A stretch of DNA of 11,471 nucleotides from an uncultured Spirochaetaceae bacterium (GTDB lineage: Bacteria > Spirochaetota > Spirochaetia > SZUA-6 > Bin103), in NCBI GenBank assembly GCA_913043885.1, contig CAJWOB010000048.1, forward strand, positions 1 through 11,471. The letters are read 5' to 3'. Below, in pieces: positions 1-6,304 of the stretch; the stretch's first letter is position 1, and every line of letters starts with the position of its first letter. Under the pieces are notes generated by a model. It worked only from the letters and a program-made list of their open reading frames with translations. It made no database searches and was not told where the DNA came from. Made by a program: the position numbers and the translations under genes.

Positions 1-1
1 A

Positions 2-460
2 GGGATCTTTTCGGACGGCTCGTACGAGATCACGGTTGCCCCCGAGCAGGAGATCACGTTCTCGAGAGAGGACGCGAGCAACCTGGCGCAGGCCAAGGCA
101 GCAAACTACTGCGGGCAGCACCTGGTGCTGAAACATGTCGGGGTGAGCCCAAGCGAGATCGAGCGCCTCTATCTGGCAGGGGGCTTCGCGAATTACCTGG
201 ACGTCGCGAACGCGATCGAAATCGGCTTCCTGGCGCCGGTGCCTGAGGAGCGGATTACAAAGATCGGCAATGCATCGTTGTTGGGGGCGAGGATTGCGCT
301 GCTGAACCGACAAAAGCGCCTCGAGGTAGAGGAGCTTGTCAAAGGCATCGAGCACATCGAGCTGGAGATGGCGCCTGACTTCTTCGAGGTGTTCGTCGAC
401 GGCTGCCGACTCGAGCCGATGGGCGCCGCCGCCAACGCTGGACGCCGTCCCTCCTCATGA
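2..460 (+). CDS. RACo-type ATP-dependent corrinoid activation protein (ASKHA domain, DUF4445), C-terminal part
   Basis: The reading frame is open from the first full codon at base 2, so the gene begins outside the window and only about 152 C-terminal residues are seen. They match the C-terminal half of RACo/RamA-type reductive activators, which use ATP to return inactive Co(II) corrinoid proteins to Co(I). Typical sequence is present: the SREDASNLAQAKAA helix, the AGGFANYLDVANAIEIGFL glycine-rich motif of the ASKHA ATPase fold, the IGNASLLGA segment, and the FFEVFVDGC end. The N-terminal 2Fe-2S ferredoxin domain usual in this family would lie upstream and cannot be checked. The TGA stop overlaps the ATG of the next gene (ATGA at 457-460), implying translational coupling. 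Its neighbours, a folate reductase and a methyl-THF methyltransferase, support a corrinoid methyl-transfer role. Family assignment is firm; the partner corrinoid protein is unknown. Confidence 0.88.
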   Translation, partial: GIFSDGSYEITVAPEQEITFSREDASNLAQAKAANYCGQHLVLKHVGVSPSEIERLYLAGGFANYLDVANAIEIGFLAPVPEERITKIGNASLLGARIALLNRQKRLEVEELVKGIEHIELEMAPDFFEVFVDGCRLEPMGAAANAGRRPSS

Positions 461-2037
461 CGCGGCTTCGCGACGTCCTGGCCGACTCGAGTCGATTTGC
501 CACCCTTGCCGAGATCGTCGCCACCAGAGGCCGGCAGGTAGATGGCCCGGGCCAGAAGGTAGCCGCGCTCACCGAGGAGCTGGCCGACGACCCCCGCTTC
601 GACGCGCTCTCCATCACCGACAACGCCGGCGGTAACGCCACCATTGGCCCCGAGTCGATCGGTGCGCCGCTGCTGGCGCGCGGCCAGGACGTGATCATTC
701 ACCAGGCGTGCAAGGACTGGAACCGCAACGGCCTGCAGAGCCGGATGTGGCAGCTCGCCGATACCGGCTTCGACAACGTGCTGGCGCTGTCCGGCGACTA
801 CCCGGTGACCGGCTACGCCGGCCAGGCGCAGCCGGTGTTCGACATCGACTCGGTGGCACTGCTGCAGATGATCGACGACATGAACGCGGGGCGGCTCAAG
901 GAGAATATCCACCGCAAGAAGAGCGGCCCGCTCCCTGACACCGACCTGTTTGCCGGCGCGGTGGTGAACAACTACAAGCGCCACGAGAACGAGGTGATGC
1001 CGCAATACTTCAAGCTGGCGAAGAAGATTCGCTGCGGCGCCCGATTCATCATCAATCAGATCGGCTTCGATGCGCGCAAGATGGACGAGCTAATCCACTA
1101 CTCCGTCGCTCACCAGCTGGACGTGCCGTTTATCGCCAACGTATTCGTCCTGACCGCCCCCACCGCCCGGTTCTTCAACGGCGGCAACATTCCCGGGGTG
1201 TACGTCAACGACGAGCTCAACGAGTTGGCGCAACAGCACGGCAAGGACGCCGACAAGGGCAAGGCGTTCTTCCTCGAGCTGGCCGCCAAACAGTGCGCGA
1301 TCGCCCGGGGCGTCGGCTTCCGCGGCGTGTATCTGGGGGGCCACGTCTCGGCGGCAGACTTCGGCCGGGTGCTGGACATCGCCGCCTCCTATGGCGAGTC
1401 GGCCTGGCGCGCCTTTGCCGCCGAACTCCAGTACGCCCACCCCAGCGAGTTCTACTACTTCGAGCCGGGCGACAGCCCCGGCACCAGTAGCGATGAAGTA
1501 AGTGACAGCTACCGCGCGTCCAAGACGAAGAGGGCGCTTCGGCGATCGCGCCGGCGGCTGGTGCGCAACTACCGGTTTAGCCGTTGGACCCACGAAGTGG
1601 TGTTTACCCCCGAGACGCTCGGTTTCCGCATCGGCCGCGCCCTGGTCAAGCGTGCCGAGCGATCCCCGCGCCGCAAGCGGCGGTTCCACCGCATCGAGCA
1701 GCTGGCGAAGGTGCCGGTATTCGAGTGCCGCGATTGCGGTGACTGCTCGCTGCCCGACGTCGCCTACCTGTGCCCGGAGTCGCAGTGCGCGAAGAACCAG
1801 CGCAACGGCCCCTGCGGCGGCACCCGTCAGGGTACCTGTGAGGTTGGTGAGAAGAGCTGCATCTGGGCGCGCGCCTACGATCGGCTGAAGGCGTATGGCG
1901 AAGAGGAGCAGATGCTGGAAGGGCCGGTAGTGATCAAGGATGGCGCGCTGCAGGGCACCAGCGCCTGGACCAACACCTTTCTCGAGCGCGACCACCACGC
2001 GCGCACCACCTCGCCGGGAGGCAAGAGTGACGAGTAG
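457..2037 (+). CDS. Methylenetetrahydrofolate reductase with fused MetV-like Cys-rich C-terminal domain
   Basis: This 526-residue protein interconverts methylene-THF and methyl-THF. Residues of roughly 1-310 form the flavin-binding MetF TIM barrel, with SITDNAGG (52-59), the HQACKDWNRNG stretch (82-92) and LSGDYP (111-116), where D114 matches the conserved Asp of MetF. After an Arg/Lys-rich linker (about 350-410), residues 424-468 form a cluster of eight cysteines (C424, C427, C430, C439, C444, C453, C461, C468) around RNGPCGG. This is the signature of the MTHFR C-terminal family (PF12225), which in acetogens is the separate MetV subunit, and it suggests metal or Fe-S binding. The ATG is chosen because it forms ATGA with the preceding stop; there is no clear Shine-Dalgarno sequence, as expected for coupling. 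It ends in TAG inside the start of the next gene. In this context it probably runs towards methylene-THF, oxidising methyl groups taken from a methylated substrate, but direction is inferred. Confidence 0.92.
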   Translation: MTRLRDVLADSSRFATLAEIVATRGRQVDGPGQKVAALTEELADDPRFDALSITDNAGGNATIGPESIGAPLLARGQDVIIHQACKDWNRNGLQSRMWQLADTGFDNVLALSGDYPVTGYAGQAQPVFDIDSVALLQMIDDMNAGRLKENIHRKKSGPLPDTDLFAGAVVNNYKRHENEVMPQYFKLAKKIRCGARFIINQIGFDARKMDELIHYSVAHQLDVPFIANVFVLTAPTARFFNGGNIPGVYVNDELNELAQQHGKDADKGKAFFLELAAKQCAIARGVGFRGVYLGGHVSAADFGRVLDIAASYGESAWRAFAAELQYAHPSEFYYFEPGDSPGTSSDEVSDSYRASKTKRALRRSRRRLVRNYRFSRWTHEVVFTPETLGFRIGRALVKRAERSPRRKRRFHRIEQLAKVPVFECRDCGDCSLPDVAYLCPESQCAKNQRNGPCGGTRQGTCEVGEKSCIWARAYDRLKAYGEEEQMLEGPVVIKDGALQGTSAWTNTFLERDHHARTTSPGGKSDE

Positions 2038-3076
2038 CAGCGAACAGGGCAGCCGCCCGCCGTTCATCATCATCGGCGAGAACGTGCACGCGACACGGGT
2101 GTTCCTGCGCAAGGGCAAGCGCATCACCAGCGACCCGGACGATAACGAGGCGATCAGCTACCGCGACGGCGGCGAGGAGCGTTTCCTGCCCATACCGGAC
2201 ACGGTCAAGACCACGCAGGACTACGAAGAAGGCCGGGTCAAGCACGTGCAGGTGGCGATCCGTGCCGCCATGGCCGGCGACGACGAGGGGCATCGCTACC
2301 TCCGTTCGATCGTGCAGCGCCAGGAGCGTGCCGGTGCCGCCTTTCTCGACCTCAACGTCGACGAGATATCGGTGAACGTCGCCGAGCAGCAAGAGGCGAT
2401 GCGGTTCCTGGTGCACACCGTGGCCGGCATCAGCGACCTGCCGCTGTCGATCGACAGCTCGCTTGTCGACATCATCCGCGCCGGCTTGGAAGCCCGTGCG
2501 GACCTTCCCGGCGGCGCCGGCGAGCCGTGGATGCTCAACTCCGCCTCGTTGGAACGGCTCGACGCACTCGATCTGGCTGCCACCCATTCGGCGTGCGTCG
2601 TGGCTACCGCCGCCGGAGAGGAGGGGATGCCCGACACTCCCGACGAGCGGGTGGCCAACGCCAGCCGGGTGGTGGAGGCCGCCGTGGAGCGCGGCATCCC
2701 CCTGGACCGCATCTACATCGACCCGCTGGTCTTCCCGATTTCGGTCGACTCACGCTTCGGCAACGACTGCCTGGCCGCGGTAAAGCAGCTACGCGATCGC
2801 TTCGGCAGCGAGGTGCACGTCACCGGCGGCTTCAGCAACGTTTCCTTCGGCATGCCGCAACGCCGCCTGATCAACGACACCTTCGTGTTGCTGGCCTTCG
2901 AGCGAGGCGCCGATAGCGGCATCGTCGATCCGGTAACCAGTCACCTGGACGAGGTATTCGACATGGACCGCGACTCGGTGCGCTACCGGATGGCGGAAGA
3001 CGTCCTCCTCGGCCGCGACGAGTACTGTGCCGCCTTCCTCCGAGCGCACCGCAACGGCGAGCTGGACGGTGGCTGA
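2027..3076 (+). CDS. Methyltetrahydrofolate:corrinoid methyltransferase (pterin-binding, AcsE/MtvA-like)
   Basis: This 349-residue pterin-binding TIM barrel transfers a methyl group between methyl-THF and a corrinoid protein. Family motifs occur in order: FIIIGENVHATR (13-24), FLDLNVDE (106-113), LPLSIDSS (138-145), WMLNSAS (168-174), IDPLVFPI (231-238) and TGGFSNVSFGMPQRRLIN (266-283). N271 corresponds to the Asn that contacts N5 of the pterin in AcsE. The GTG at 2027 is chosen because GGGAGG stands 5 bases upstream (2016-2021) and the homologous sequence begins shortly after it; it overlaps the preceding gene by 11 bp. The protein is longer than the roughly 260-residue AcsE. Part of the difference is a polar insert at about residues 28-62, between the first strand and the barrel. 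No catalytic residue appears to be missing. AcsE-like and MtvA-like members cannot be told apart from sequence alone here. Confidence 0.9.
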   Translation: MTSSSEQGSRPPFIIIGENVHATRVFLRKGKRITSDPDDNEAISYRDGGEERFLPIPDTVKTTQDYEEGRVKHVQVAIRAAMAGDDEGHRYLRSIVQRQERAGAAFLDLNVDEISVNVAEQQEAMRFLVHTVAGISDLPLSIDSSLVDIIRAGLEARADLPGGAGEPWMLNSASLERLDALDLAATHSACVVATAAGEEGMPDTPDERVANASRVVEAAVERGIPLDRIYIDPLVFPISVDSRFGNDCLAAVKQLRDRFGSEVHVTGGFSNVSFGMPQRRLINDTFVLLAFERGADSGIVDPVTSHLDEVFDMDRDSVRYRMAEDVLLGRDEYCAAFLRAHRNGELDGG

Positions 3077-3350
3077 GTACCGCATCCTGTCGTGGGGAGA
3101 GATTCCGGCACAGGTGAAGGTGAAAGGCGACGACGGCAAGCGCCTCTCCGGCACCCTGCCGGACCGCTATCAGGAAGAGATTGACCGGGTGGCGATGGAG
3201 GAGGGCCTTGCCGGCACCGATGCGTACCTCGAAAAGTGGCAGTGGGGCCCTGCCCAGGAGCAGTCGGGCAACGCGCAGGAGGTACTAGACGCGGTGCTGG
3301 CCGACCTGGACGAGCGCTTCAGGACGAAGCTGTTCGGCGACGCGGGCTGA
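3069..3350 (+). CDS. Small 'virulence factor'-labelled family protein (PF13769-like) of a C1/corrinoid operon
   Basis: This 93-residue protein starts with GTG at 3069 and overlaps the methyltransferase gene by 8 bp. An in-frame start further upstream would lie deep inside the previous gene and add no conserved sequence. The N-terminus ILSWGEIPAQVKVKG (6-20), followed by LPDRYQEEIDRVAMEEGLAGTD (30-51) and an Ala/Glu-rich end, resembles the short family annotated 'virulence factor' (PF13769). From memory, members have a W-x-x-IPAQV motif and sit beside MTHFR-C and methyl-THF methyltransferase genes in other bacteria. There is no signal peptide, transmembrane segment or cysteine, so it is probably a small cytoplasmic accessory protein. 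The name says nothing about pathogenicity in this setting. A role in assembling or assisting the methyl-transfer complex is a guess from context. It closes the operon; only 24 bp separate it from the convergent gene. Confidence 0.72.
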   Translation: MAEYRILSWGEIPAQVKVKGDDGKRLSGTLPDRYQEEIDRVAMEEGLAGTDAYLEKWQWGPAQEQSGNAQEVLDAVLADLDERFRTKLFGDAG

Positions 3351-3374
3351 CGCTGGCCAAACGGCGGGCGGGGT

Positions 3375-3821
3375 CTATTCGCGCTCTACGAACGCCGCCA
3401 GAACGGTATCCCAGTTGCTGGCGAACTCCGCCTGACGCTCTTTCCACACCGCGCCGAGCAACTCCGGGCCGCGGTGCACCACACTCACCTTGGTGGTGCG
3501 GGGGGCCTGCTCGGTGAAGCTAACGGTTACCTCGGTCGGGTTCTCCTCGTCGCTGCCCAGATACCATAGGTAGGTGATGCGGTGGGGGCGCTCCACGGCC
3601 AGCACCCTCCCCCACTCCAGCTCGTCGCCGTCGGCGGTGCGTTCGTAGATGCGACCGCTGGCCCTACCCTCTAGGAACACCTCAGTGTCCTCGGCGCCAC
3701 TCAGCGACTGTGCTTTCTTGGGCCACCAACTATCGATGGTGCCGATCCACGCCTTGAACGTCACATCGATTGGCTCGTTGACCAATACCGTTCGGCGGAC
3801 TGTTGCAGGAACGTCGATCAC
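3375..3821 (-). CDS. SRPBCC / AHSA1-domain protein
   Basis: The product is about 148 residues with an Activator-of-Hsp90-ATPase-like START/Bet v1 fold. Visible traits are the opening PATVRRTVLVNEPIDVTFKAW, the WWP motif, the EGRASGRIYER strand pair, EWGRVLAVERPHRITYLWYLG, the TEVTVSFTE strand, and a C-terminal helix ending NWDTVLAAFVE. These domains bind hydrophobic ligands; the ligand here is unknown. The frame is open upstream to a TTG at 3872, but that codon overlaps the -10 element of a good promoter (3872-3900). The GTG at 3821, preceded by GAGGA 4 bases away, is therefore the better start. The gene stands alone: it converges on the one-carbon operon, ends with TAG, and diverges from the transporter gene. 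No functional link to either neighbour is evident. Confidence 0.82.
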   Translation of the reverse strand: MIDVPATVRRTVLVNEPIDVTFKAWIGTIDSWWPKKAQSLSGAEDTEVFLEGRASGRIYERTADGDELEWGRVLAVERPHRITYLWYLGSDEENPTEVTVSFTEQAPRTTKVSVVHRGPELLGAVWKERQAEFASNWDTVLAAFVERE

Positions 3822-3871
3822 ACTGTCCTCATAGTGCTCGCAGGTGGGGTACGGGCGGGATACCGCTGCCA

Positions 3872-3900
3872 ATTATGGGCGTTCTCGGCCCGGCATTCAA
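3872..3900 (-). promoter_or_regulatory. Sigma70-like promoter of the SRPBCC gene
   Basis: On the minus strand TTGAAT (3900-3895, -35, four of six consensus bases) is followed after exactly 17 bases by CATAAT (3877-3872, -10, five of six). Transcription would start near 3865, giving a leader of about 44 bases to the GTG at 3821. The AT-richness of the -10 stands out against a GC-rich background. The site rules out the TTG at 3872 as translation start on this transcript. Confidence 0.55.
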
Positions 3901-3911
3901 CTGACTCGACA

Positions 3912-3923
3912 GCGCCCGGGCGC
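3912..3923. promoter_or_regulatory. 12-bp perfect palindrome in the divergent intergenic region (possible operator)
   Basis: GCGCCCGGGCGC is a perfect inverted repeat. It lies 12 bases upstream of the -35 of the SRPBCC promoter and 18 bases before the ATG of the MFS gene, which is a natural position for a shared operator. In a GC-rich genome a GC-only palindrome of this length can arise by chance, so the assignment is weak. Confidence 0.25.
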
Positions 3924-3940
3924 GGTGGCAGCCTTGGCCG

Positions 3941-5233
3941 ATGCTGAAGTCCCCCGTGCGCCGCTTTCTGCCCAAGCTGACCCGCACCGAACGCGCCTGG
4001 ATCCTCTACGACGTGGGCAACTCCGCCTACACGCTGGCGGTTACCACCGCCGTGTTCCCGATCTTCTTCAAGACCATCGTGGCCGCCGATATCGACGACC
4101 AGGTCTCGACCGGCATGTTGGGCACCGCCAACACCATCGCCGCGCTGGCGGTGGCGCTGCTGGCGCCCATCCTCGGCTCGATGGCCGACTTCAGTGGCAA
4201 CAAGAAGCGGCTGTTCGCCGCGTTCTTCGCCTTCGGCGTGCTCGCCACCCTGTTGTTGGCAACCGTAGAGCCGGGAACCGAGACGCGGGTGTTGTTCGTG
4301 TTCGTGCTCTCGGCGGTCGGCTTTGCCGGGTCAAACGTGTTCTACGATGCCTTTCTCCCGGACGTGACCACTCCGGACCGCATGCATGCGGTATCGACCG
4401 CCGGGTTCGCCTGGGGCTACATCGGCAGCACCATCCCGTTCGTGGTCGCCATGGCGCTGATCGTCGTTGCCCAGAACAGCGACACGATCGCCACCGTCCC
4501 CGCCACTCGCCTCGCCTTCGTCCTGACCGGAGTCTGGTGGGTGCTGTTCACCATCCCCATGCTGCGCCGGGTGCGGCAGACCCACTCGTTGACTGCCGAA
4601 CACAACGCCTTCCTGGATGGCTTCCGCCGCCTCGTCCGCACTTTTCGAGAGGTTCGGCGCTACCGCAACCTGGCCATCTTCCTCGCCGCCTATTTCCTGT
4701 ACATCGATGGCGTCGGCACCATCATCAAGATGGCGACGGCGTTCGGCACTGATATCGGCATCTCCAGCGACCGGTTGCTCGTCGTGCTGCTGGCGGTCCA
4801 GATCGTCGCCTTTCCCTTTGCGCTGGCATACGGCTACCTGGCGAAGCTCACGTCGGCGAAGCGCATGCTTTCGATCGGCATCCTGGTGTACGTGGTGGTG
4901 ACCCTGGGCGCATTCCTCATACCACGGCTCCCAGATGGGGCGCAGATTGGTGCGTTCTGGGGCGTGTCGATGCTGTTGGCCACGTCGCAGGGGGGCATTC
5001 AGGCGCTGTCGCGGAGCATGTACGCGCAGATGATCCCCGCCGACTCGGCGGCGGAGTTCTTCGGCTTCTACAACATCTTTGGCAAGTTCGCCGCGATTCT
5101 AGGCCCGTTCCTGCTAGGACAGGTGGCGGTGGCCACCGGTGACACGTCGATCGGGGCGCTGAGTCTTATCGTGCTGTTCGCCGGCGGGTTCCTGCTACTG
5201 CAGAGAGTGGAGGAGCCCGGGGCGCGGAAGTAG
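3941..5233 (+). CDS. MFS transporter, UMF1 / Atg22-like family
   Basis: This is a 430-residue inner-membrane protein with about 12 hydrophobic segments. The first covers roughly residues 20-47 and the last roughly 403-421, with a charged central loop at about 208-242 between the two halves. Family signatures are WILYDVGNSAYTLAV (20-34), the MFS motif A equivalent GSMADFSGNKKR (79-90), FYDAFLPDVTTPDRMHAVS (134-152), GGIQALSRSMYAQMIP (351-366) and AEFFGFYNIFGKFAAILGP (371-389). These place it in the UMF1 group related to fungal Atg22 vacuolar effluxers. Substrates of bacterial members are poorly known. The ATG at 3941 is the first start in frame and directly precedes conserved sequence, but no good Shine-Dalgarno is visible. 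The downstream sugar isomerase gene follows after 8 bp, so the pair is co-transcribed and the cargo may be a sugar or sugar derivative (inference). Confidence 0.9.
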   Translation: MLKSPVRRFLPKLTRTERAWILYDVGNSAYTLAVTTAVFPIFFKTIVAADIDDQVSTGMLGTANTIAALAVALLAPILGSMADFSGNKKRLFAAFFAFGVLATLLLATVEPGTETRVLFVFVLSAVGFAGSNVFYDAFLPDVTTPDRMHAVSTAGFAWGYIGSTIPFVVAMALIVVAQNSDTIATVPATRLAFVLTGVWWVLFTIPMLRRVRQTHSLTAEHNAFLDGFRRLVRTFREVRRYRNLAIFLAAYFLYIDGVGTIIKMATAFGTDIGISSDRLLVVLLAVQIVAFPFALAYGYLAKLTSAKRMLSIGILVYVVVTLGAFLIPRLPDGAQIGAFWGVSMLLATSQGGIQALSRSMYAQMIPADSAAEFFGFYNIFGKFAAILGPFLLGQVAVATGDTSIGALSLIVLFAGGFLLLQRVEEPGARK

Positions 5234-5241
5234 GATCGAGC

Positions 5242-6099
5242 ATGGCACTCCAGCTGGCCTGCGCCGACTTCACCTTCCCGCTGCTGTCCCACGACCAATC
5301 GCTGCAGCTCATCAAGCTGCTGGGCGTCGACGTGGCCGATATTGGCTTCTTCCAGGACCGATCGCATCTCCAACCCAGCGCGGCGCTGGCCGATCCGCAC
5401 AGCTCGGGGGCGGCGCTGCGAGCGACCCTCGAGCGACACGGGATGACCGCGTCCGGCATCTACCTGCAGATGTCGCTCGACCTGGCCGAGTACGCCATCA
5501 ACAACCCCGACGCGACGCGGCGCGAGCATGCCGCGGACTGGTTCCGCAAGACGCTGGACTACGTGCTGGCGGCCGGTTGCCACCACCTCACCATGCTGCC
5601 GGGCGTGCCCTTCGGCGGTGAGGACCTGGCGGCGTCGCGGGCACGGTCGGTCGAGGAGCTCCACTGGAGAGTTGGCGAGGCAGGAGAGCGGGACATCGTG
5701 GTGGCGGTGGAACCGCACATCGGCTCGATCGTGGACGTGCCAGACCAGGCCGGGGAGCTATGCGGGGAGGTCCCGGGCCTCACTCTGGCGCTGGACTACA
5801 CCCACTTCATCCGCGACGGCTACGCCGATGAGCAGGTGCATCCTCTCCTCGCGCACAGCTCCATCTTTCACGCGCGGGGCGGACGCCCGCGGCGCATTCA
5901 GACCTCGATGGCGGAGAACACCGTGAACTACGACGCTGTCCTCCACGAGATGCAGAAGGTGGGCTACGACGGGCCGGTGGTGCTGGAGTACACGTACAAT
6001 CACTGGGAGTACTGCGATGAGAACGACAACGTCGCGGAGACGGTGCTGCTGCGAGATCAGCTGCTGGCCCATCCTCTGTTTGGCGGAACCGGGGCGTGA
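5242..6099 (+). CDS. Sugar phosphate isomerase/epimerase-like TIM-barrel protein (xylose isomerase-like, AP2Ec family)
   Basis: This 285-residue protein has the xylose-isomerase-like TIM barrel used by sugar epimerases, inosose dehydratases and related enzymes. The usual metal-binding set can be read at the ends of the strands: E157 in VVAVEPHIGS, D185 in LALDYTHF with H188 next to it, H210 in SIFHARGG, and E249 in VVLEYTYNHW. An intact divalent-metal site is therefore likely. R212 beside H210 and the late Glu agree with keto-sugar isomerisation or epimerisation. The start is ATG, with AGGA overlapping the TAG stop of the transporter gene, so the two are translated together. The ending LLRDQLLAHPLFGGTGA is a plausible natural C-terminus. 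The exact substrate cannot be told from sequence; dehydratase or endonuclease IV-like roles are less likely alternatives. Confidence 0.85.
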   Translation: MALQLACADFTFPLLSHDQSLQLIKLLGVDVADIGFFQDRSHLQPSAALADPHSSGAALRATLERHGMTASGIYLQMSLDLAEYAINNPDATRREHAADWFRKTLDYVLAAGCHHLTMLPGVPFGGEDLAASRARSVEELHWRVGEAGERDIVVAVEPHIGSIVDVPDQAGELCGEVPGLTLALDYTHFIRDGYADEQVHPLLAHSSIFHARGGRPRRIQTSMAENTVNYDAVLHEMQKVGYDGPVVLEYTYNHWEYCDENDNVAETVLLRDQLLAHPLFGGTGA

Positions 6100-6196
6100 T
6101 GCGGCGGCCGACAGCCGCGAGGTGGCGACGATCCATGTCCACACCGCCGAAGGGCTCCAGCCGCAACCGATCTACGAGCTGCTCGGGACGCGATAG
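6098..6196 (+). pseudogene. Possible 3' remnant of a lost gene (coding-like open frame, no good start)
   Basis: Immediately after the sugar isomerase stop, a different frame reads about 32 codons ending in TAG at 6194-6196. It includes REVATIHVHTAEGLQPQPI followed by YELLGTR. Its third positions are mostly G or C, as in real genes here, and it looks like the C-terminal tail of a folded protein. There is no ribosome-binding site, and upstream the frame runs inside the isomerase gene. I do not recognise the parent family. It may be the left-over end of a deleted gene or simply chance in GC-rich DNA. Confidence 0.3.
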
Positions 6197-6208
6197 GGAG
6201 GACAGGGA

Positions 6209-6304
6209 GGCGCAGCCGACCCACCGCCCGCCATTGGGTCGGCGCAGCCGACATAGCGTCCGGCTCGGGCGGACCAATGGGTCCGCTCCCGCGGACCCAC
6301 CGCC
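6209..6304. repeat. Palindromic repeat element with two covarying hairpins between convergent genes
   Basis: Two near-identical dyads are present. Dyad A is gccgaccca (6215-6223) with tgggtcggc (6235-6243), a 9-bp stem with an 11-base loop. Dyad B is tgggtccgc (6278-6286) with gcggaccca (6291-6299), a 9-bp stem with a TCCC loop. Each has an extra partial arm (gccgac at 6247-6252; gcggacc at 6269-6275) that gives an alternative hairpin, so each set is arm-antiarm-arm. The stems differ by one swapped C-G/G-C pair. Direct repeats ggcgcagccgac (6209-6220, 6241-6252) and acccaccgcc (6219-6228, 6295-6304) overlap the dyads. No T-run follows, so it is not a classic intrinsic terminator, though it could end or protect both converging transcripts. 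REP-like repeat or bidirectional terminator are the two readings. Confidence 0.6.

Noticed and set aside
193..1005. Long antisense open frame (270 codons) opposite the activator tail and MetF gene
   Set aside because: It is the mirror of GC-rich coding sequence. The translation is rich in Arg, Val, His and Ala without family motifs, while the + strand genes have clear signatures.
1090..2127. Antisense open frame of 345 codons opposite the MetF-MetV gene
   Set aside because: It lies opposite a firmly identified gene, has no recognisable domain and no plausible promoter or ribosome-binding site.
3844..4752. 302-codon frame overlapping the MFS gene in another frame
   Set aside because: The composition is dominated by Arg, His and Pro; the overlapping frame encodes a clear 12-segment transporter.
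6265..6300. Classic intrinsic terminator
   Set aside because: The hairpins are strong, but no run of T follows on either strand, so only a terminator-like or repeat role can be proposed.
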